Under the pieces are notes generated by a model. That model ran no database searches, was not told the DNA's origin, and was given only the letters and a program-made list of their open reading frames with translations. The translations under genes and the position numbers were made by a program. Below, one piece after another: positions 42,483 to 51,165 of a DNA stretch of 64,000 bases. Within the stretch, counting starts at the first letter, position 1, and the number at the start of each line of letters is the position of its first letter. Source of the stretch: Mycolicibacterium flavescens (lineage in GTDB: Bacteria > Actinomycetota > Actinomycetes > Mycobacteriales > Mycobacteriaceae); NCBI RefSeq assembly GCF_001722335.1, contig NZ_MIHA01000012.1, positions 132,076 through 196,075 of the forward strand, written 5' to 3'.

Positions 42483-43187
42483 CTACAGGTTGCGGGTGAC
42501 TTCGTCGTCGCTGTCGCGCTCGGCCGGCGGGGTCACGGGTGCAGCACCGGCGCCGGGTTCGCCGCGCTCGGGACCGGCGGCCCCTTGCCACGGGGTGTCG
42601 TCGGCGCGCTGCAGCGGTGGGCGCTCGTCGCGGGGCGCCTCGGTTTCCGGCCGTGCGTCGTCCCGCTGTCCGGGTGTGACCGACCCCGGCGTCGCACCCG
42701 GTGCCGTGCCCGGTGCCGCCGCGCCCGGTGCCGCACCCGCAGGCGGTGCTGCGGCGCCGGGCTGCTGATCGGCGTCCTGCGCTCCGCCCGCCGACTGGGC
42801 GCCCTGCATGGCCTGCTGGATCAGCGAGCCGAACATGCCGGCTCCCCCGCCGGCCGCCTGCGCGGGCGCCCCGGCCATCTGCCCCATCTGGCCGGCCTGC
42901 TGGCCCAGTTGGCCGAGCATCCCGACCACCTGGCCGACCGACTGCGATCCGGCGTCGTCGGAGTTCTGGTAGGCGACCTGCGCGGCGCCCACCTTGCCGG
43001 AGAACGTGTTCTCCTTCGCCGACAGCGCGGCGACGTTGGCGGTCAGCTCCGCGGCCAGCGTCGGCAGCACCGCCGAGATGGTGGCGCTCATCGCGTCCTG
43101 TCCGGCCGGCAGCGTGGGGATCGGCGGCAGTTCGACCGCCGCGGCGTTCCAGTTGATGCCGTCGGGCTTCTTCAGGGGGCTACTCAT
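42483..43187 (-). CDS. Candidate type VII secretion substrate with YxxxD
   Basis: A 234-residue protein. The first 90 residues are helical with Trp13 near the start and Tyr73-x3-Asp77 (AYQNSD) after the second helix, the general T7SS export signal. Residues 90-130 are Gln/Gly/Met-rich and the rest is Ala/Pro/Gly followed by a charged tail. It lies 12 nt after the PPE-like gene on the same strand, so the pair resembles a PE/PPE or EspF/EspE couple, though in the reverse order. No orthologue is recognised with certainty. Confidence 0.65.
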   Translation of the reverse strand: MSSPLKKPDGINWNAAAVELPPIPTLPAGQDAMSATISAVLPTLAAELTANVAALSAKENTFSGKVGAAQVAYQNSDDAGSQSVGQVVGMLGQLGQQAGQMGQMAGAPAQAAGGGAGMFGSLIQQAMQGAQSAGGAQDADQQPGAAAPPAGAAPGAAAPGTAPGATPGSVTPGQRDDARPETEAPRDERPPLQRADDTPWQGAAGPERGEPGAGAAPVTPPAERDSDDEVTRNL

Positions 43188-43199
43188 CGTTGCTCTCCG

Positions 43200-44330
43200 T
43201 CACCAGTCGTCGTCGACGTCGTCTTCGGCGAGGTCGTATTCCAGCGGCGCGGGCACCGGCAGCCCGGCGGCGGTGCCGCCCGAGGTGCCGCGCTGGCCCA
43301 TCATCGGGGCCATCCCGCCGCCCATTCCGCCGCCGGCCGCCATCGGAGCAGCCCCGCCGGCCGCGGTGACGCCGGCCGCGGCGCCCTCGGCGGGTGCGGT
43401 GCTCACGGCCTTGCTGCCGACCAGGTTCGCCATCTGCGGCGTCTGCAGCGGGACCCCGCCCGAGCCGGGCAGCGACGCCGCCTTGACCATGCCCGAGCCG
43501 CCGCCCGCACCGGACCCGCCGGCCAACGGATGGTTCGAGAACGACGAGAACGGCAGACCGGCGGCGCCCAGCGAGTCGGCCTTGCCGCCCATCCCGAACA
43601 TCGACGTCAGCTGCTGCAGCGGCTGGGTCAACTGCTGCAGCTGCTGGCCCATCTGCTGCGGCAGCTGCATCAGCGACTGGCCGATCTGCATGGGCAGCTG
43701 CATCGCCATCGACGCCATCTGGCTCATCATCTGCATGCCCTGCTGCGAGCCGTCGGAGGCCTGCTTGGCCGCCTCCTCACCGCTGTCCTGCGCCTCCTTG
43801 CCACCGGGCACCGACGGAGCACCCATGAAGGGGATGCTCGGCGGCACGGCCAGGGTGTTGGCCAGCTCGGTGGTGTTGGTGGTGACGTTCGCGATGTTCT
43901 GCGACAGGCCGAGTTTGACGCGGCTCTGCACCAGCTCCTGCGCGTTGCTGAACGGCATCGCGGCGATGGCCTCGCACTCGTGCTGGGTCTCCTGGGCGAT
44001 GGTGTTGGCCAGCATCTTGGTTTTGACGACCGTGGCCTCCATGGCCCGCAGTTTGGCGGCGATCGCGGCGGCCTGCGCGGCGTTGGCCTCGTGACCGCCG
44101 ATGATCGTGGAGGCCTCACCGGCCGCGGCGACCGAACCGGCGCCTTCCCAGGAGTCGGTCAGCTTCATCAGCTGGCCCTGCTGCTGCGGGACCAGCGTGC
44201 CGCTGATCTTGGCGGCCAGCGCTTCGTATTCGGCCGCGGTCGCGGCCAGCATCTCCTCGTCGACGTTCGGCCAGCCGGGACCCGTGACGGTCTGACCACC
44301 GTACGGGCTGGAATCGGGCTGGATTCCCAT
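43200..44330 (-). CDS. PPE/EspB-like type VII secretion protein
   Basis: A 376-residue protein. The N-terminal about 165 residues are helical with Trp61-Glu-Gly63 (TDSWEGAGSVAAAGEAS), which corresponds to the WxG turn of EspB and PPE folds. Gln/Met-rich segments follow (MQLPMQIGQSLMQLPQQMGQQLQQL), then a Gly/Ala-rich region and an acidic C-terminus containing YDLAE. The true PPE start motif is absent. It is the first gene of the pair with the YxxxD protein and starts 68 nt after the ABC-F stop. Secretion as a heterodimer is inferred. Confidence 0.65.
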   Translation of the reverse strand: MGIQPDSSPYGGQTVTGPGWPNVDEEMLAATAAEYEALAAKISGTLVPQQQGQLMKLTDSWEGAGSVAAAGEASTIIGGHEANAAQAAAIAAKLRAMEATVVKTKMLANTIAQETQHECEAIAAMPFSNAQELVQSRVKLGLSQNIANVTTNTTELANTLAVPPSIPFMGAPSVPGGKEAQDSGEEAAKQASDGSQQGMQMMSQMASMAMQLPMQIGQSLMQLPQQMGQQLQQLTQPLQQLTSMFGMGGKADSLGAAGLPFSSFSNHPLAGGSGAGGGSGMVKAASLPGSGGVPLQTPQMANLVGSKAVSTAPAEGAAAGVTAAGGAAPMAAGGGMGGGMAPMMGQRGTSGGTAAGLPVPAPLEYDLAEDDVDDDW

Positions 44331-44398
44331 GGACGCGACCCCCTCGACGACACGCTTCGAATGTCGAATTTACCGTGTTCCGGCATGCCCCCGATTCA

Positions 44399-46021
44399 CT
44401 AATCTCGCCCCACAGGCACGTCGGTCAGCCGGCCGCCGGCCAGCACCCACCGGCGCTGCACACCGATGGCGGCGAGGAAGCGTTCGTCGTGGCTGACCAC
44501 CACAAACGCCCCGCGGTAGCTGTTGAGCGCCGACTGCAGTTGCCCCACGCTGACCAGATCCAGGTTGTTGGTCGGCTCGTCGAGCAGCAATATCTGCGGC
44601 GCCGGTTCGGCGTAGAGGACGCAGGCCAGCGTCGCGCGCAGCCGCTCACCGCCCGAGAGCGCCGCGACCGGCAGGTGGATCCGGTCACCGTGGAACAGGA
44701 AACGCGCCAGCAGATGCATCCGCCGGGTGTGCGACAGGCTCGGGGCGGCCTCGGCCAGGCTCTGCGCGACCGTGCGGTGCGGGTCGAGCAGGTCGAGGCG
44801 CTGCGACAGATAGGCGATCCGGCCGTCGGCCCGGCGCACCCGCCCGTCGTCGGGTTCGCGCTCGCCGCTGATGATCCGCAGCAGCGTGGACTTGCCCGAC
44901 CCGTTGGGCCCGGTCAGCGCGATCCGTTCGGGACCGCGCACCGACAGGTCGACGCCGGAGAACAGCACCCGTCCGTCGTGGCCGGCGCGCAGCGCGGTGA
45001 CGGTCATGACGTCGCGCCCGGCGGGGACCGCGGTGTCAGGCAGGTCGAGGACCAGGACGTCGTCGTCTCGCAGCGTCTGCTCCGCTTGGTCGAGACGCGC
45101 TTTCGCATCGTCGACGCGGGCGGCGTTGACGCCGTCGATGCGGCCGGCCGATTCCTGCGCGCGGCGCTTGCGCGCCCCGGCGACGATCTTGGGCAGCCCC
45201 GCGTCTGCGAGGTTGCGGGCCGCGGTGCCGGCGCGCCGAGCCGCCCGCTCCCGGGCCTGCTGCTGTTCGCGCTTCTCCCGTCTGAGTTGTTGCTCGGCGG
45301 ATCTGACGTTGCCTTCGGCGACCCGCTGCGCCTCGGCCACGGCTTCGGTGTACATCGTGAAATTGCCTCCGTAGGAGACGATTTCACCGTCACGCAGTTC
45401 GGTGATGCGGTCCATCCGGTCCAGCAGTTCGCGGTCGTGGCTGGCCACCAGCAGGCAGCCGGTGAAGTCGTCGAGCGCGGTGTACAGGCGGTCGCGTCCG
45501 TCGCCGTCGAGGTTGTTGGTCGGTTCGTCGAGCAGCAACACGGCGGGCCTTTTCAGCAGTTGGCCGGCCAACCCGATGGCGACGACCTCCCCGCCGGACA
45601 GGGTGCCGAGCGGCCGGTCGAGCGCGACATGGGCCAGGCCGAGCCGGTCGAGCTGGGCGCGGGCGCGTTCTTCGACGTCCCAGTCGTCGCCGATGGCCGC
45701 GAAGACGTGGTCGCCGGCGTCCCCGGCGGCCAACGCGTCGAGCGCGGCGATGACCGGGGCGACGCCGAGCGCGTCGGCGACGGTGCGCGACGCGTCGTAC
45801 GGCAGCGACTGCGGCAGGTAGCCGAGCGCGCCGTCGACGGTGACGGTGCCCGCCGTCGGGGTCAGCTCGCCGGCGATCAGTTTGAGCAGCGCGCTCTTGC
45901 CCGCCCCGTTGGGCGCGACCAGACCCGTGCGCCCGGCGCCGACGGTGACCGTCAGCCCGTCGAACAGCGGTGTGTCATCCGGCCAGGCGAACGACAGATG
46001 GGAAACGACGATGGAAGACAT
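44399..46021 (-). CDS. ABC-F family ribosome-associated ATPase
   Basis: A 540-residue protein with two ABC domains and no membrane segment. The first has Walker A APNGAGKSALL, signature LSGGE and LLLDEPTNNLD; the second has GPNGSGKSTLL, LSGGERL and LLLDEPTNNLD. A charged linker (about 235-320) corresponds to the P-site tRNA interaction motif, which in antibiotic-resistance ABC-F proteins protects the ribosome. Which drug, if any, is not readable. A leaderless two-codon ORF lies in the 57-nt leader. Confidence 0.9.
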   Translation of the reverse strand: MSSIVVSHLSFAWPDDTPLFDGLTVTVGAGRTGLVAPNGAGKSALLKLIAGELTPTAGTVTVDGALGYLPQSLPYDASRTVADALGVAPVIAALDALAAGDAGDHVFAAIGDDWDVEERARAQLDRLGLAHVALDRPLGTLSGGEVVAIGLAGQLLKRPAVLLLDEPTNNLDGDGRDRLYTALDDFTGCLLVASHDRELLDRMDRITELRDGEIVSYGGNFTMYTEAVAEAQRVAEGNVRSAEQQLRREKREQQQARERAARRAGTAARNLADAGLPKIVAGARKRRAQESAGRIDGVNAARVDDAKARLDQAEQTLRDDDVLVLDLPDTAVPAGRDVMTVTALRAGHDGRVLFSGVDLSVRGPERIALTGPNGSGKSTLLRIISGEREPDDGRVRRADGRIAYLSQRLDLLDPHRTVAQSLAEAAPSLSHTRRMHLLARFLFHGDRIHLPVAALSGGERLRATLACVLYAEPAPQILLLDEPTNNLDLVSVGQLQSALNSYRGAFVVVSHDERFLAAIGVQRRWVLAGGRLTDVPVGRD

Positions 46022-46069
46022 GCGAGAGAGCTCCCGGAGGTAGCCGACAGGGACACGCGGGGCGTCGTC

Positions 46070-46090
46070 TCAGCGCATGAATCCAGGGTA
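46070..46090 (-). promoter_or_regulatory. -10 and leaderless ATG-CGC-TGA mini-ORF before ABC-F
   Basis: Minus-strand TACCCT (46085-46090) ends 6 nt before ATG-CGC-TGA (46078-46070), a Met-Arg-stop ORF at the predicted 5' end of the ABC-F mRNA. The ABC-F start follows 48 nt after this stop. Ribosomes would load directly on it, so it could control the downstream leader. Confidence 0.5.
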
Positions 46091-46099
46091 GGAGCGGGG

Positions 46100-47164
46100 T
46101 CAACCGGTTAAATACCGGCGCAGCATGTCGGTCGCGGCGGTGATCTTGTCGACCTCGACGCGCTCGTCGACGCGGTGCGCGAGGTTCGGGTCGCCGGGGC
46201 CGTAGTTGACCGCGGGGATGCCGAGCGCCGCGAAGCGCGACACGTCGGTCCAGCCGTACTTGGCGCGGACCTGGCCGCCGGCGGCCTCGACCAGCGCGGC
46301 GGCGGCGGGTTGCGACAGCCCGGGCAGCGCGCCCGCGGCCGCATCGGTCAGCTCGATGTCCACGTCGAGGCCGTCGAGCACGTCGCGCACATGCTCGAGC
46401 GCGTCGTCGACGCTGCGGTCGGGCGCGAAGCGGAAGTTGACCGTGACCGACGCCGCGTCGGGGATGACGTTGCCCGCTACCCCACCGTCGATGCGCACGG
46501 CCGACAACCCTTCGCGGTAGGTGCAGCCGTCGATGTCGACGCTGCGGGCCTGATAGCCCGACAGCCGGTCCAGCACACGCCCGAGCTTGTGGATGGCGTT
46601 GTCGCCCAACCATGATCGGGCCGAGTGGGCGCGGGTGCCCGACGCGCTGACCACGACCCGCAGCGTGCCCTGGCAGCCGGCTTCGATGTAGCCACCGGAC
46701 GGCTCGCCGAGGATCGCGACGTCGGCGCGTAGCCAGTCGGGGAGCTCTTCTTCGATGCGGTTGAGCCCGTTGGCCGAGGCCTCGATCTCCTCGCAGTCGT
46801 ACATCACCAGCGTGATGTCGTGGGTCGGCTCGGCGATGGTGGCGGCCAGGTGCAGGAACACCGCGTCGCCGGCCTTCATGTCGGAGGTGCCGCAGCCGTG
46901 CAGTTCGCCGTCGACGAGGCGGCTGGGCAGGTTGTCGGCGGCGGGCACGGTGTCGATGTGGCCGGCGAGCATGACCCGCGACGGCTTGCCCAGGTTGGTG
47001 CGGGCCAGCACGGCGTCGGCGTTGCGGATGACCTCGAGGCCGGTCTGCTCGCGCAGTGCAGCCTCGATCGCGTCGGCGATGCGCTTTTCGTGACGTGACT
47101 CGCTGGGGATGTCCACCAGGGCCGCGGTCAGCGCGACCGGGTCACCGTGCAGGTCAAGGCTCAC
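46100..47164 (-). CDS. dapE: Succinyl-diaminopimelate desuccinylase
   Basis: A 354-residue M20 metallohydrolase giving LL-diaminopimelate for lysine and peptidoglycan. Zinc-site motifs are [43 protein letters not shown], and [25 protein letters not shown]-like [18 protein letters not shown] is the dimerisation-domain signature. GTG 47164 has no SD and lies 7 nt after a TAACCT -10. It is divergent from dapD with only 24 nt between the starts. Confidence 0.95.
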   Translation of the reverse strand: MSLDLHGDPVALTAALVDIPSESRHEKRIADAIEAALREQTGLEVIRNADAVLARTNLGKPSRVMLAGHIDTVPAADNLPSRLVDGELHGCGTSDMKAGDAVFLHLAATIAEPTHDITLVMYDCEEIEASANGLNRIEEELPDWLRADVAILGEPSGGYIEAGCQGTLRVVVSASGTRAHSARSWLGDNAIHKLGRVLDRLSGYQARSVDIDGCTYREGLSAVRIDGGVAGNVIPDAASVTVNFRFAPDRSVDDALEHVRDVLDGLDVDIELTDAAAGALPGLSQPAAAALVEAAGGQVRAKYGWTDVSRFAALGIPAVNYGPGDPNLAHRVDERVEVDKITAATDMLRRYLTG

Positions 47165-47171
47165 CCGGCTG

Positions 47172-47181
47172 AGGTTAGTCT
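47172..47181. promoter_or_regulatory. Overlapping bidirectional promoter of dapE and dapD
   Basis: TAGTCT on the plus strand (47176-47181) and TAACCT on the minus strand (47177-47172) share two base pairs. Each is followed by exactly 7 nt and then a GTG (47189 and 47164), so both genes are predicted leaderless and the two polymerases compete for one site. Confidence 0.65.
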
Positions 47182-47188
47182 TACGGCC

Positions 47189-48136
47189 GTGACTTCTGCT
47201 GCAGGTATCGGGCTGGCGACGATCGCCGCCGACGGATCGGTTCTCGACACGTGGTTTCCCGCTCCGGAATTGAGCTCGGACGACGACGCCTCGGGCACGG
47301 TCCGGCTGTCGGTCGCCGAGGTGCCCGAGGAGATCGGTGTGCTGACCGGCCGCGACGAGGACCGTGGTGTCGACGTGGTGGCGGTGCGGACGGTGATCTC
47401 GTCGCTGGACGACAAGGCCGTCGACGCCTATGACGCCTATCTGCGGCTGCACCTGCTGTCGCACCGGCTGGTCGCACCGCACGGGCTGAACGCCGACGGG
47501 CTGTTCGGGGTGCTGACGAACGTGGTGTGGACCAACCACGGCCCGTGTGCTGTCTCGGGTTTCGAGATGGTGCGCGCGCGGCTGCGCCGCCGCGGTCCGG
47601 TGACGGTCTACGGCGTGGACAAGTTCCCGCGGATGGTCGACTACGTCATGCCGACCGGGGTGCGGGTGGCCGACGCCGACCGGGTCCGCCTGGGCGCGCA
47701 CCTGGCGGCGGGCACGACGGTCATGCACGAGGGTTTCGTGAACTTCAACGCGGGCACGCTGGGCAGCTCGATGGTCGAGGGCCGGATCTCGGCCGGTGTG
47801 GTGGTCGGCGACGGTTCGGACATCGGTGGTGGCGCGTCGATCATGGGCACGCTGTCCGGCGGCGGCACCGAGGTGATCTCGATCGGCCAGCGGTGTCTGC
47901 TGGGCGCCAATGCCGGACTGGGCATTTCGCTGGGCGACGACTGTGTCGTGGAGGCCGGCCTGTACGTCACGGCGGGGACCAAGGTGCAGACCGCCGACGG
48001 TCAGACCGTCAAGGCCAGAGAGTTGTCGGGCGCGAACAACCTGCTGTTCCGGCGTAATTCGCTCTCGGGCGCCGTCGAGGTGGTCAAGCGCGACGGAACG
48101 GGCATCACACTCAACGAGGCCCTGCACCAGAACTGA
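47189..48136 (+). CDS. dapD: Tetrahydrodipicolinate N-succinyltransferase
   Basis: A 315-residue left-handed beta-helix acyltransferase of the succinylase lysine/DAP pathway. [30 protein letters not shown] and [51 protein letters not shown] are conserved in the actinobacterial group, with hexapeptide repeats through [35 protein letters not shown] 47189 was chosen by orthologue match and by leaderless geometry. An island begins downstream of its stop. Confidence 0.96.
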   Translation: MTSAAGIGLATIAADGSVLDTWFPAPELSSDDDASGTVRLSVAEVPEEIGVLTGRDEDRGVDVVAVRTVISSLDDKAVDAYDAYLRLHLLSHRLVAPHGLNADGLFGVLTNVVWTNHGPCAVSGFEMVRARLRRRGPVTVYGVDKFPRMVDYVMPTGVRVADADRVRLGAHLAAGTTVMHEGFVNFNAGTLGSSMVEGRISAGVVVGDGSDIGGGASIMGTLSGGGTEVISIGQRCLLGANAGLGISLGDDCVVEAGLYVTAGTKVQTADGQTVKARELSGANNLLFRRNSLSGAVEVVKRDGTGITLNEALHQN

Positions 48137-48171
48137 AAACCCTTGTGGCGCGAGCGTGCATTGCTCCTATG

Positions 48172-48770
48172 TCAAGCGGCGGCCGGGTGATCGCTGTGGT
48201 GGGCGTCCTCGCGGTGTTGTTCGTCGTTGTGAAGCCGGTAGACGGTGCGCGCGAGGTGGCGTTTGAGGTATCGCAGCGCTTCTTTGGATGACTTCCCGCC
48301 GGCCAGGCGTGCTCAGTAGTAGCGCTGTCCGGCGCTGTCGGTGAGCCGGATTTGGGTGATCGCGATGCGGTGAAGAGCCGCGTTGAGTTGTCGGTTGCCT
48401 GAGCGGTTGAGCCGCATCCGGCCAGCGGTGTTGCCGGACCAAACCGGTATCGGGGCTGCGCCGGTGTGACAGGCGAACGCGGCCTCGCTGCGGAATCGGG
48501 CGATAGTGGCGGTCTCGCCGATGATCTTGGCCGCGGTCAACCGCCGCACCCGGGCAGCGCCAACAGCTCGGGAGCGATGTGTTGGACACGTTGGCCGATC
48601 CGTGGGGCCAGCGCGTCGATCGCTTCGGTTAAGCGGATGACATCAGCGAGTTCGTCGCCGGCCAGCTCGGCCAGTACACCGGACTGGGTCTGCAGCCAGG
48701 TTCCTAGCACCGCGCAGGGTCCCGCCCGGTGCAGTGATCCCGGTTTGGGTTCGGCAACTACCGCGCCTCA
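48172..48770 (-). pseudogene. Decayed IS110-family transposase
   Basis: C-terminal IS110/IS116/IS902 transposase remains are read in two frames on the minus strand. One fragment (about 48770-48543) includes GTWLQTQSGVLAELAGDELADVIRL and APELLALPGCGG before a stop. After a one-base shift, 48549-48313 reads LTAAKIIGETATIARFRSEAAFACHTGAAPIPVWSGNTAGRMRLNRSGNRQLNAALHRIA, ending QRYY at an in-frame TGA. Reading through gives ARLAGGKSSKEALRYLKRHL to a stop at 48172. The N-terminal RuvC-like DEDD half is missing. No clear element ends were found. Confidence 0.75.
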
Positions 48771-48877
48771 TCGGGGCTGTGATCGCCGGGGTGAAGACGA
48801 CGTACGGGTGAGCTCGATGACGTTCGCGGCGGGCAAACTCTCGGCTCTGGCCGGTCTTCAAGGTGGACCATTCAAAG
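48771..48877. other. Non-coding stretch at the island left end
   Basis: 107 nt between the transposase remnant and the TetR stop. I see no ORF, RNA or clear repeat in it; it may be the far end of the inserted element. Confidence 0.4.
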
Positions 48878-49456
48878 TCACTCGACCGCAATGCGTTTCG
48901 TCGATTCATATCCTGCGGTCAGCCAATACACGGTTCGGTCCAGCGTAGGCAGAATGTCGGTGGTCTCGATCTCCCCCGCCACAAATCGCCCCAGGAGTCC
49001 GTAGACCACGCAGGACACGACATTGTTCAGGTCGGCGACGAACCCGTCGTCGACATCAGCCATCAGCTGCAGCCCCGCCGGGGCGACAATGTCCAACCCT
49101 CGTTGAAACAGTTGTTGGCCGCGCGGCGACGATCGCGCATGGAAGTACGCCGTCAGCATGCCGGGATGACGTTCCCAGGGTTCGAAAATGACCCGGAACA
49201 ACGCCATCAGCGCCGCATGCAGCGACTCCCCCTCGGCGCGTCCGTGCGGACTGACCTCCGAATAACGAAACTCGTCCAACCACACCTCGAGCGCAGCCAT
49301 GATGAGGTCTTCCCGGGTGGCGTATCGCTTGTAGATTGTCGCCAGTGACGTACGGGCACGCCGAGCAACCTCCCGCAACTGCACGGCGTCGTATCCGTCG
49401 GTCTCCAGAATCTCGATGACAACGGCGACCATCCGATCATCGACGCTGTCCGCCAT
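48878..49456 (-). CDS. TetR-family regulator of the SDR operon
   Basis: A 192-residue TetR regulator. The HTH is EILETDGYDAVQLREVARRARTSLATIYKRYATREDLIMAALEVWL (about 15-60). The ligand domain belongs to no group I recognise surely, though the YKRY turn recalls KstR-like proteins. ATG 49456 follows AAGGGGC. It is divergent from the SDR-SDR-CMD-ALDH operon, and twin palindromes with a shared promoter lie between. Repression of that operon and of itself is the obvious reading. Confidence 0.88.
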   Translation of the reverse strand: MADSVDDRMVAVVIEILETDGYDAVQLREVARRARTSLATIYKRYATREDLIMAALEVWLDEFRYSEVSPHGRAEGESLHAALMALFRVIFEPWERHPGMLTAYFHARSSPRGQQLFQRGLDIVAPAGLQLMADVDDGFVADLNNVVSCVVYGLLGRFVAGEIETTDILPTLDRTVYWLTAGYESTKRIAVE

Positions 49457-49477
49457 TCTGCCCCTTGCCCACTCGGT

Positions 49478-49512
49478 GTAACTCGGTTACCGTACCGCAG
49501 TAACCCGGTTAC
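49478..49512. promoter_or_regulatory. Twin operators with overlapping divergent promoters
   Basis: GTAACTCGGTTAC (49478-49490) and GTAACCCGGTTAC (49500-49512) are near-identical 13-bp palindromes 22 bp apart. Between and overlapping the first is TACCGTA (49488-49494), which gives TACCGT as plus -10 and TACGGT as minus -10. One TetR bound here would shut both directions. Confidence 0.7.
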
Positions 49513-49534
49513 ACCGGCAACGAATCGAGGATTC

Positions 49535-50365
49535 ATGGGCTCTCTGGACGGCAAGGTCGCATTCATCACCGGCGTCGCCCGGGGCCAGGGCCGCAGCCAC
49601 GCGGTGCGCCTAGCCAGTGACGGCGCCGACATCATCGGTATCGACATCTGTGCCGACATTCCTGCCAACGGCTATCCCATGGCGAGCCGTGCCGAACTCG
49701 ATGAAACCATCGCGCTCGTCGAATCGGTGGGTGCGAAAATGCTCGGCACCGTCGCCGATGTCCGCGACTTCTACGCGGTCAAGGCGGCCGTCGACGCCGG
49801 AGTGGCGCACTTCGACCGACTCGACATCGTGTGCGCAAATGCCGGTATCGCGCCAACGGCCTTTTGTGAGGTGAGCATCGAGGAAGACCTCGACATGTGG
49901 TCGGCGGCCATCGACGTCAATCTCATCGGGTCCTTCCACACCGCTAAAGCCACCATCCCGCACCTCATCGCCGGTGAGCGCGGTGGGGCCATCGTCTTCA
50001 CCAGTTCGACCGCCGGCCTGAAGGGCTTCGGCGGCTCACAGGGCGGCGGCCTCGGCTATGCGGCATCCAAGCACGGCGTCGTCGGGCTCATGCGCACCCT
50101 TGCCAATGCACTTGCCCCGCACAGCATCCGGGTCAACACCGTGCATCCGACGGGCGTCAATACGATGATGGCAGTCAATCCGGAGATGACCGCGTTCCTC
50201 GAACAGTATCCCGGCGCAGGCCCGCATCTACAGAACCCCATGCCTGTGTCATTGCTCCAACCCGAAGATATCAGCGCGGCGATCGGGTATCTGGTCTCCG
50301 ACGCTGCCAGATACGTCACCGGGGTCACCTTCCCCGTCGACGCCGGCTTCTGCAACAAGCTGTGA
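49535..50365 (+). CDS. Mycofactocin-type SDR oxidoreductase 1
   Basis: A 276-residue SDR. AFITGVARGQGRSHAVRLASDGADIIGIDIC followed by an inserted loop (ADIPANGYPMAS) is the hallmark of the mycofactocin-coupled SDR group, which holds NAD tightly and needs mycofactocin to turn over. NAG is near residue 107 and the catalytic YAASK near 170. First gene of a four-gene operon; GAGG precedes ATG 49535. The substrate is probably a secondary alcohol or terpenoid alcohol. Confidence 0.85.
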   Translation: MGSLDGKVAFITGVARGQGRSHAVRLASDGADIIGIDICADIPANGYPMASRAELDETIALVESVGAKMLGTVADVRDFYAVKAAVDAGVAHFDRLDIVCANAGIAPTAFCEVSIEEDLDMWSAAIDVNLIGSFHTAKATIPHLIAGERGGAIVFTSSTAGLKGFGGSQGGGLGYAASKHGVVGLMRTLANALAPHSIRVNTVHPTGVNTMMAVNPEMTAFLEQYPGAGPHLQNPMPVSLLQPEDISAAIGYLVSDAARYVTGVTFPVDAGFCNKL

Positions 50366-51165
50366 ACGGCCGTATTGCAGGCAAACGCGTCCTGATCACC
50401 GGGGCTGCCCGGGGAATGGGACGTAGTCACGCCGTCCGGCTGGCCCAAGAGGGCGCGGACCTCATTCTGGTTGATATCTGCGCATCCGTGCCCGACATCG
50501 AGTACCCGCTGTCATCGGCCGAGGACCTTGCCGAAACCGCCCGACAGGTAAACGATCTGGGGCGGCGGGCCATCACCCATATCGTGGATGTGCGTGATGC
50601 CGATGCGCTCGCGGCCGCGGTGGATGCCGGCGTCGACGAACTCGGCGGCCTCGACGCCTCCGTCGCCAACGCCGGTGTTCTGACCGCCGGAACGTGGGAC
50701 ACCACCTCCGCGGCCCAGTGGCGGGCCGTCGTGGACATCAATCTGATCGGCACGTGGAACACCTGCGCCGCAGCGCTGCCGCATCTTGTCGATCGTGGCG
50801 GCAGCCTGGTGAACATCAGCTCGGCAGCCGGGATCAAAGGCAGCCCACTGCACACCCCGTACACGGCGTCCAAGCACGGAGTGGTTGGGATGAGCAAGGC
50901 ATTGGCCAATGAGCTCGCCGCGGTGAACGTCCGAGTGAATACGGTGCACCCCACCGGTGTGGAAACCGGTATGCAACCGGCTTCACTGCACGGCCTGCTG
51001 GTGGAGAAGCGTCCTGACCTGGCACCCATCTTCCAGAACGCCTTGCCGATCGTGATGACCGAAGCGGTTGACATCAGCAATGCCGTGCTGTTCCTGATTT
51101 CCGACGAGTCCCGACATGTGACCGGGCTCGAACTCAAAGTGGATGCGGGAGTGACAATCCGATGA
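50362..51165 (+). CDS. Mycofactocin-type SDR oxidoreductase 2
   Basis: A 267-residue SDR of the same group: VLITGAARGMGRSHAVRLAQEGADLILVDICASVPDIEYPLSS, NAG near 95, and catalytic YTASK near 157. GTG 50362 overlaps the previous stop by 4 nt. Two different mycofactocin-type SDRs in one operon suggest two successive alcohol oxidations or enantiomer-specific enzymes. Confidence 0.84.
   Translation: MNGRIAGKRVLITGAARGMGRSHAVRLAQEGADLILVDICASVPDIEYPLSSAEDLAETARQVNDLGRRAITHIVDVRDADALAAAVDAGVDELGGLDASVANAGVLTAGTWDTTSAAQWRAVVDINLIGTWNTCAAALPHLVDRGGSLVNISSAAGIKGSPLHTPYTASKHGVVGMSKALANELAAVNVRVNTVHPTGVETGMQPASLHGLLVEKRPDLAPIFQNALPIVMTEAVDISNAVLFLISDESRHVTGLELKVDAGVTIR

Noticed and set aside
43200..44330. 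True PPE protein
   Set aside because: The N-terminal Pro-Pro-Glu motif and typical start are missing; only the WxG-type turn and helical pattern agree, so PPE/EspB-like is as far as the sequence goes.
46100..48127. A long minus-strand frame extending dapE across dapD (675 codons)
   Set aside because: Only the part after GTG 47164 matches M20 desuccinylases; the upstream part is the antisense shadow of dapD.
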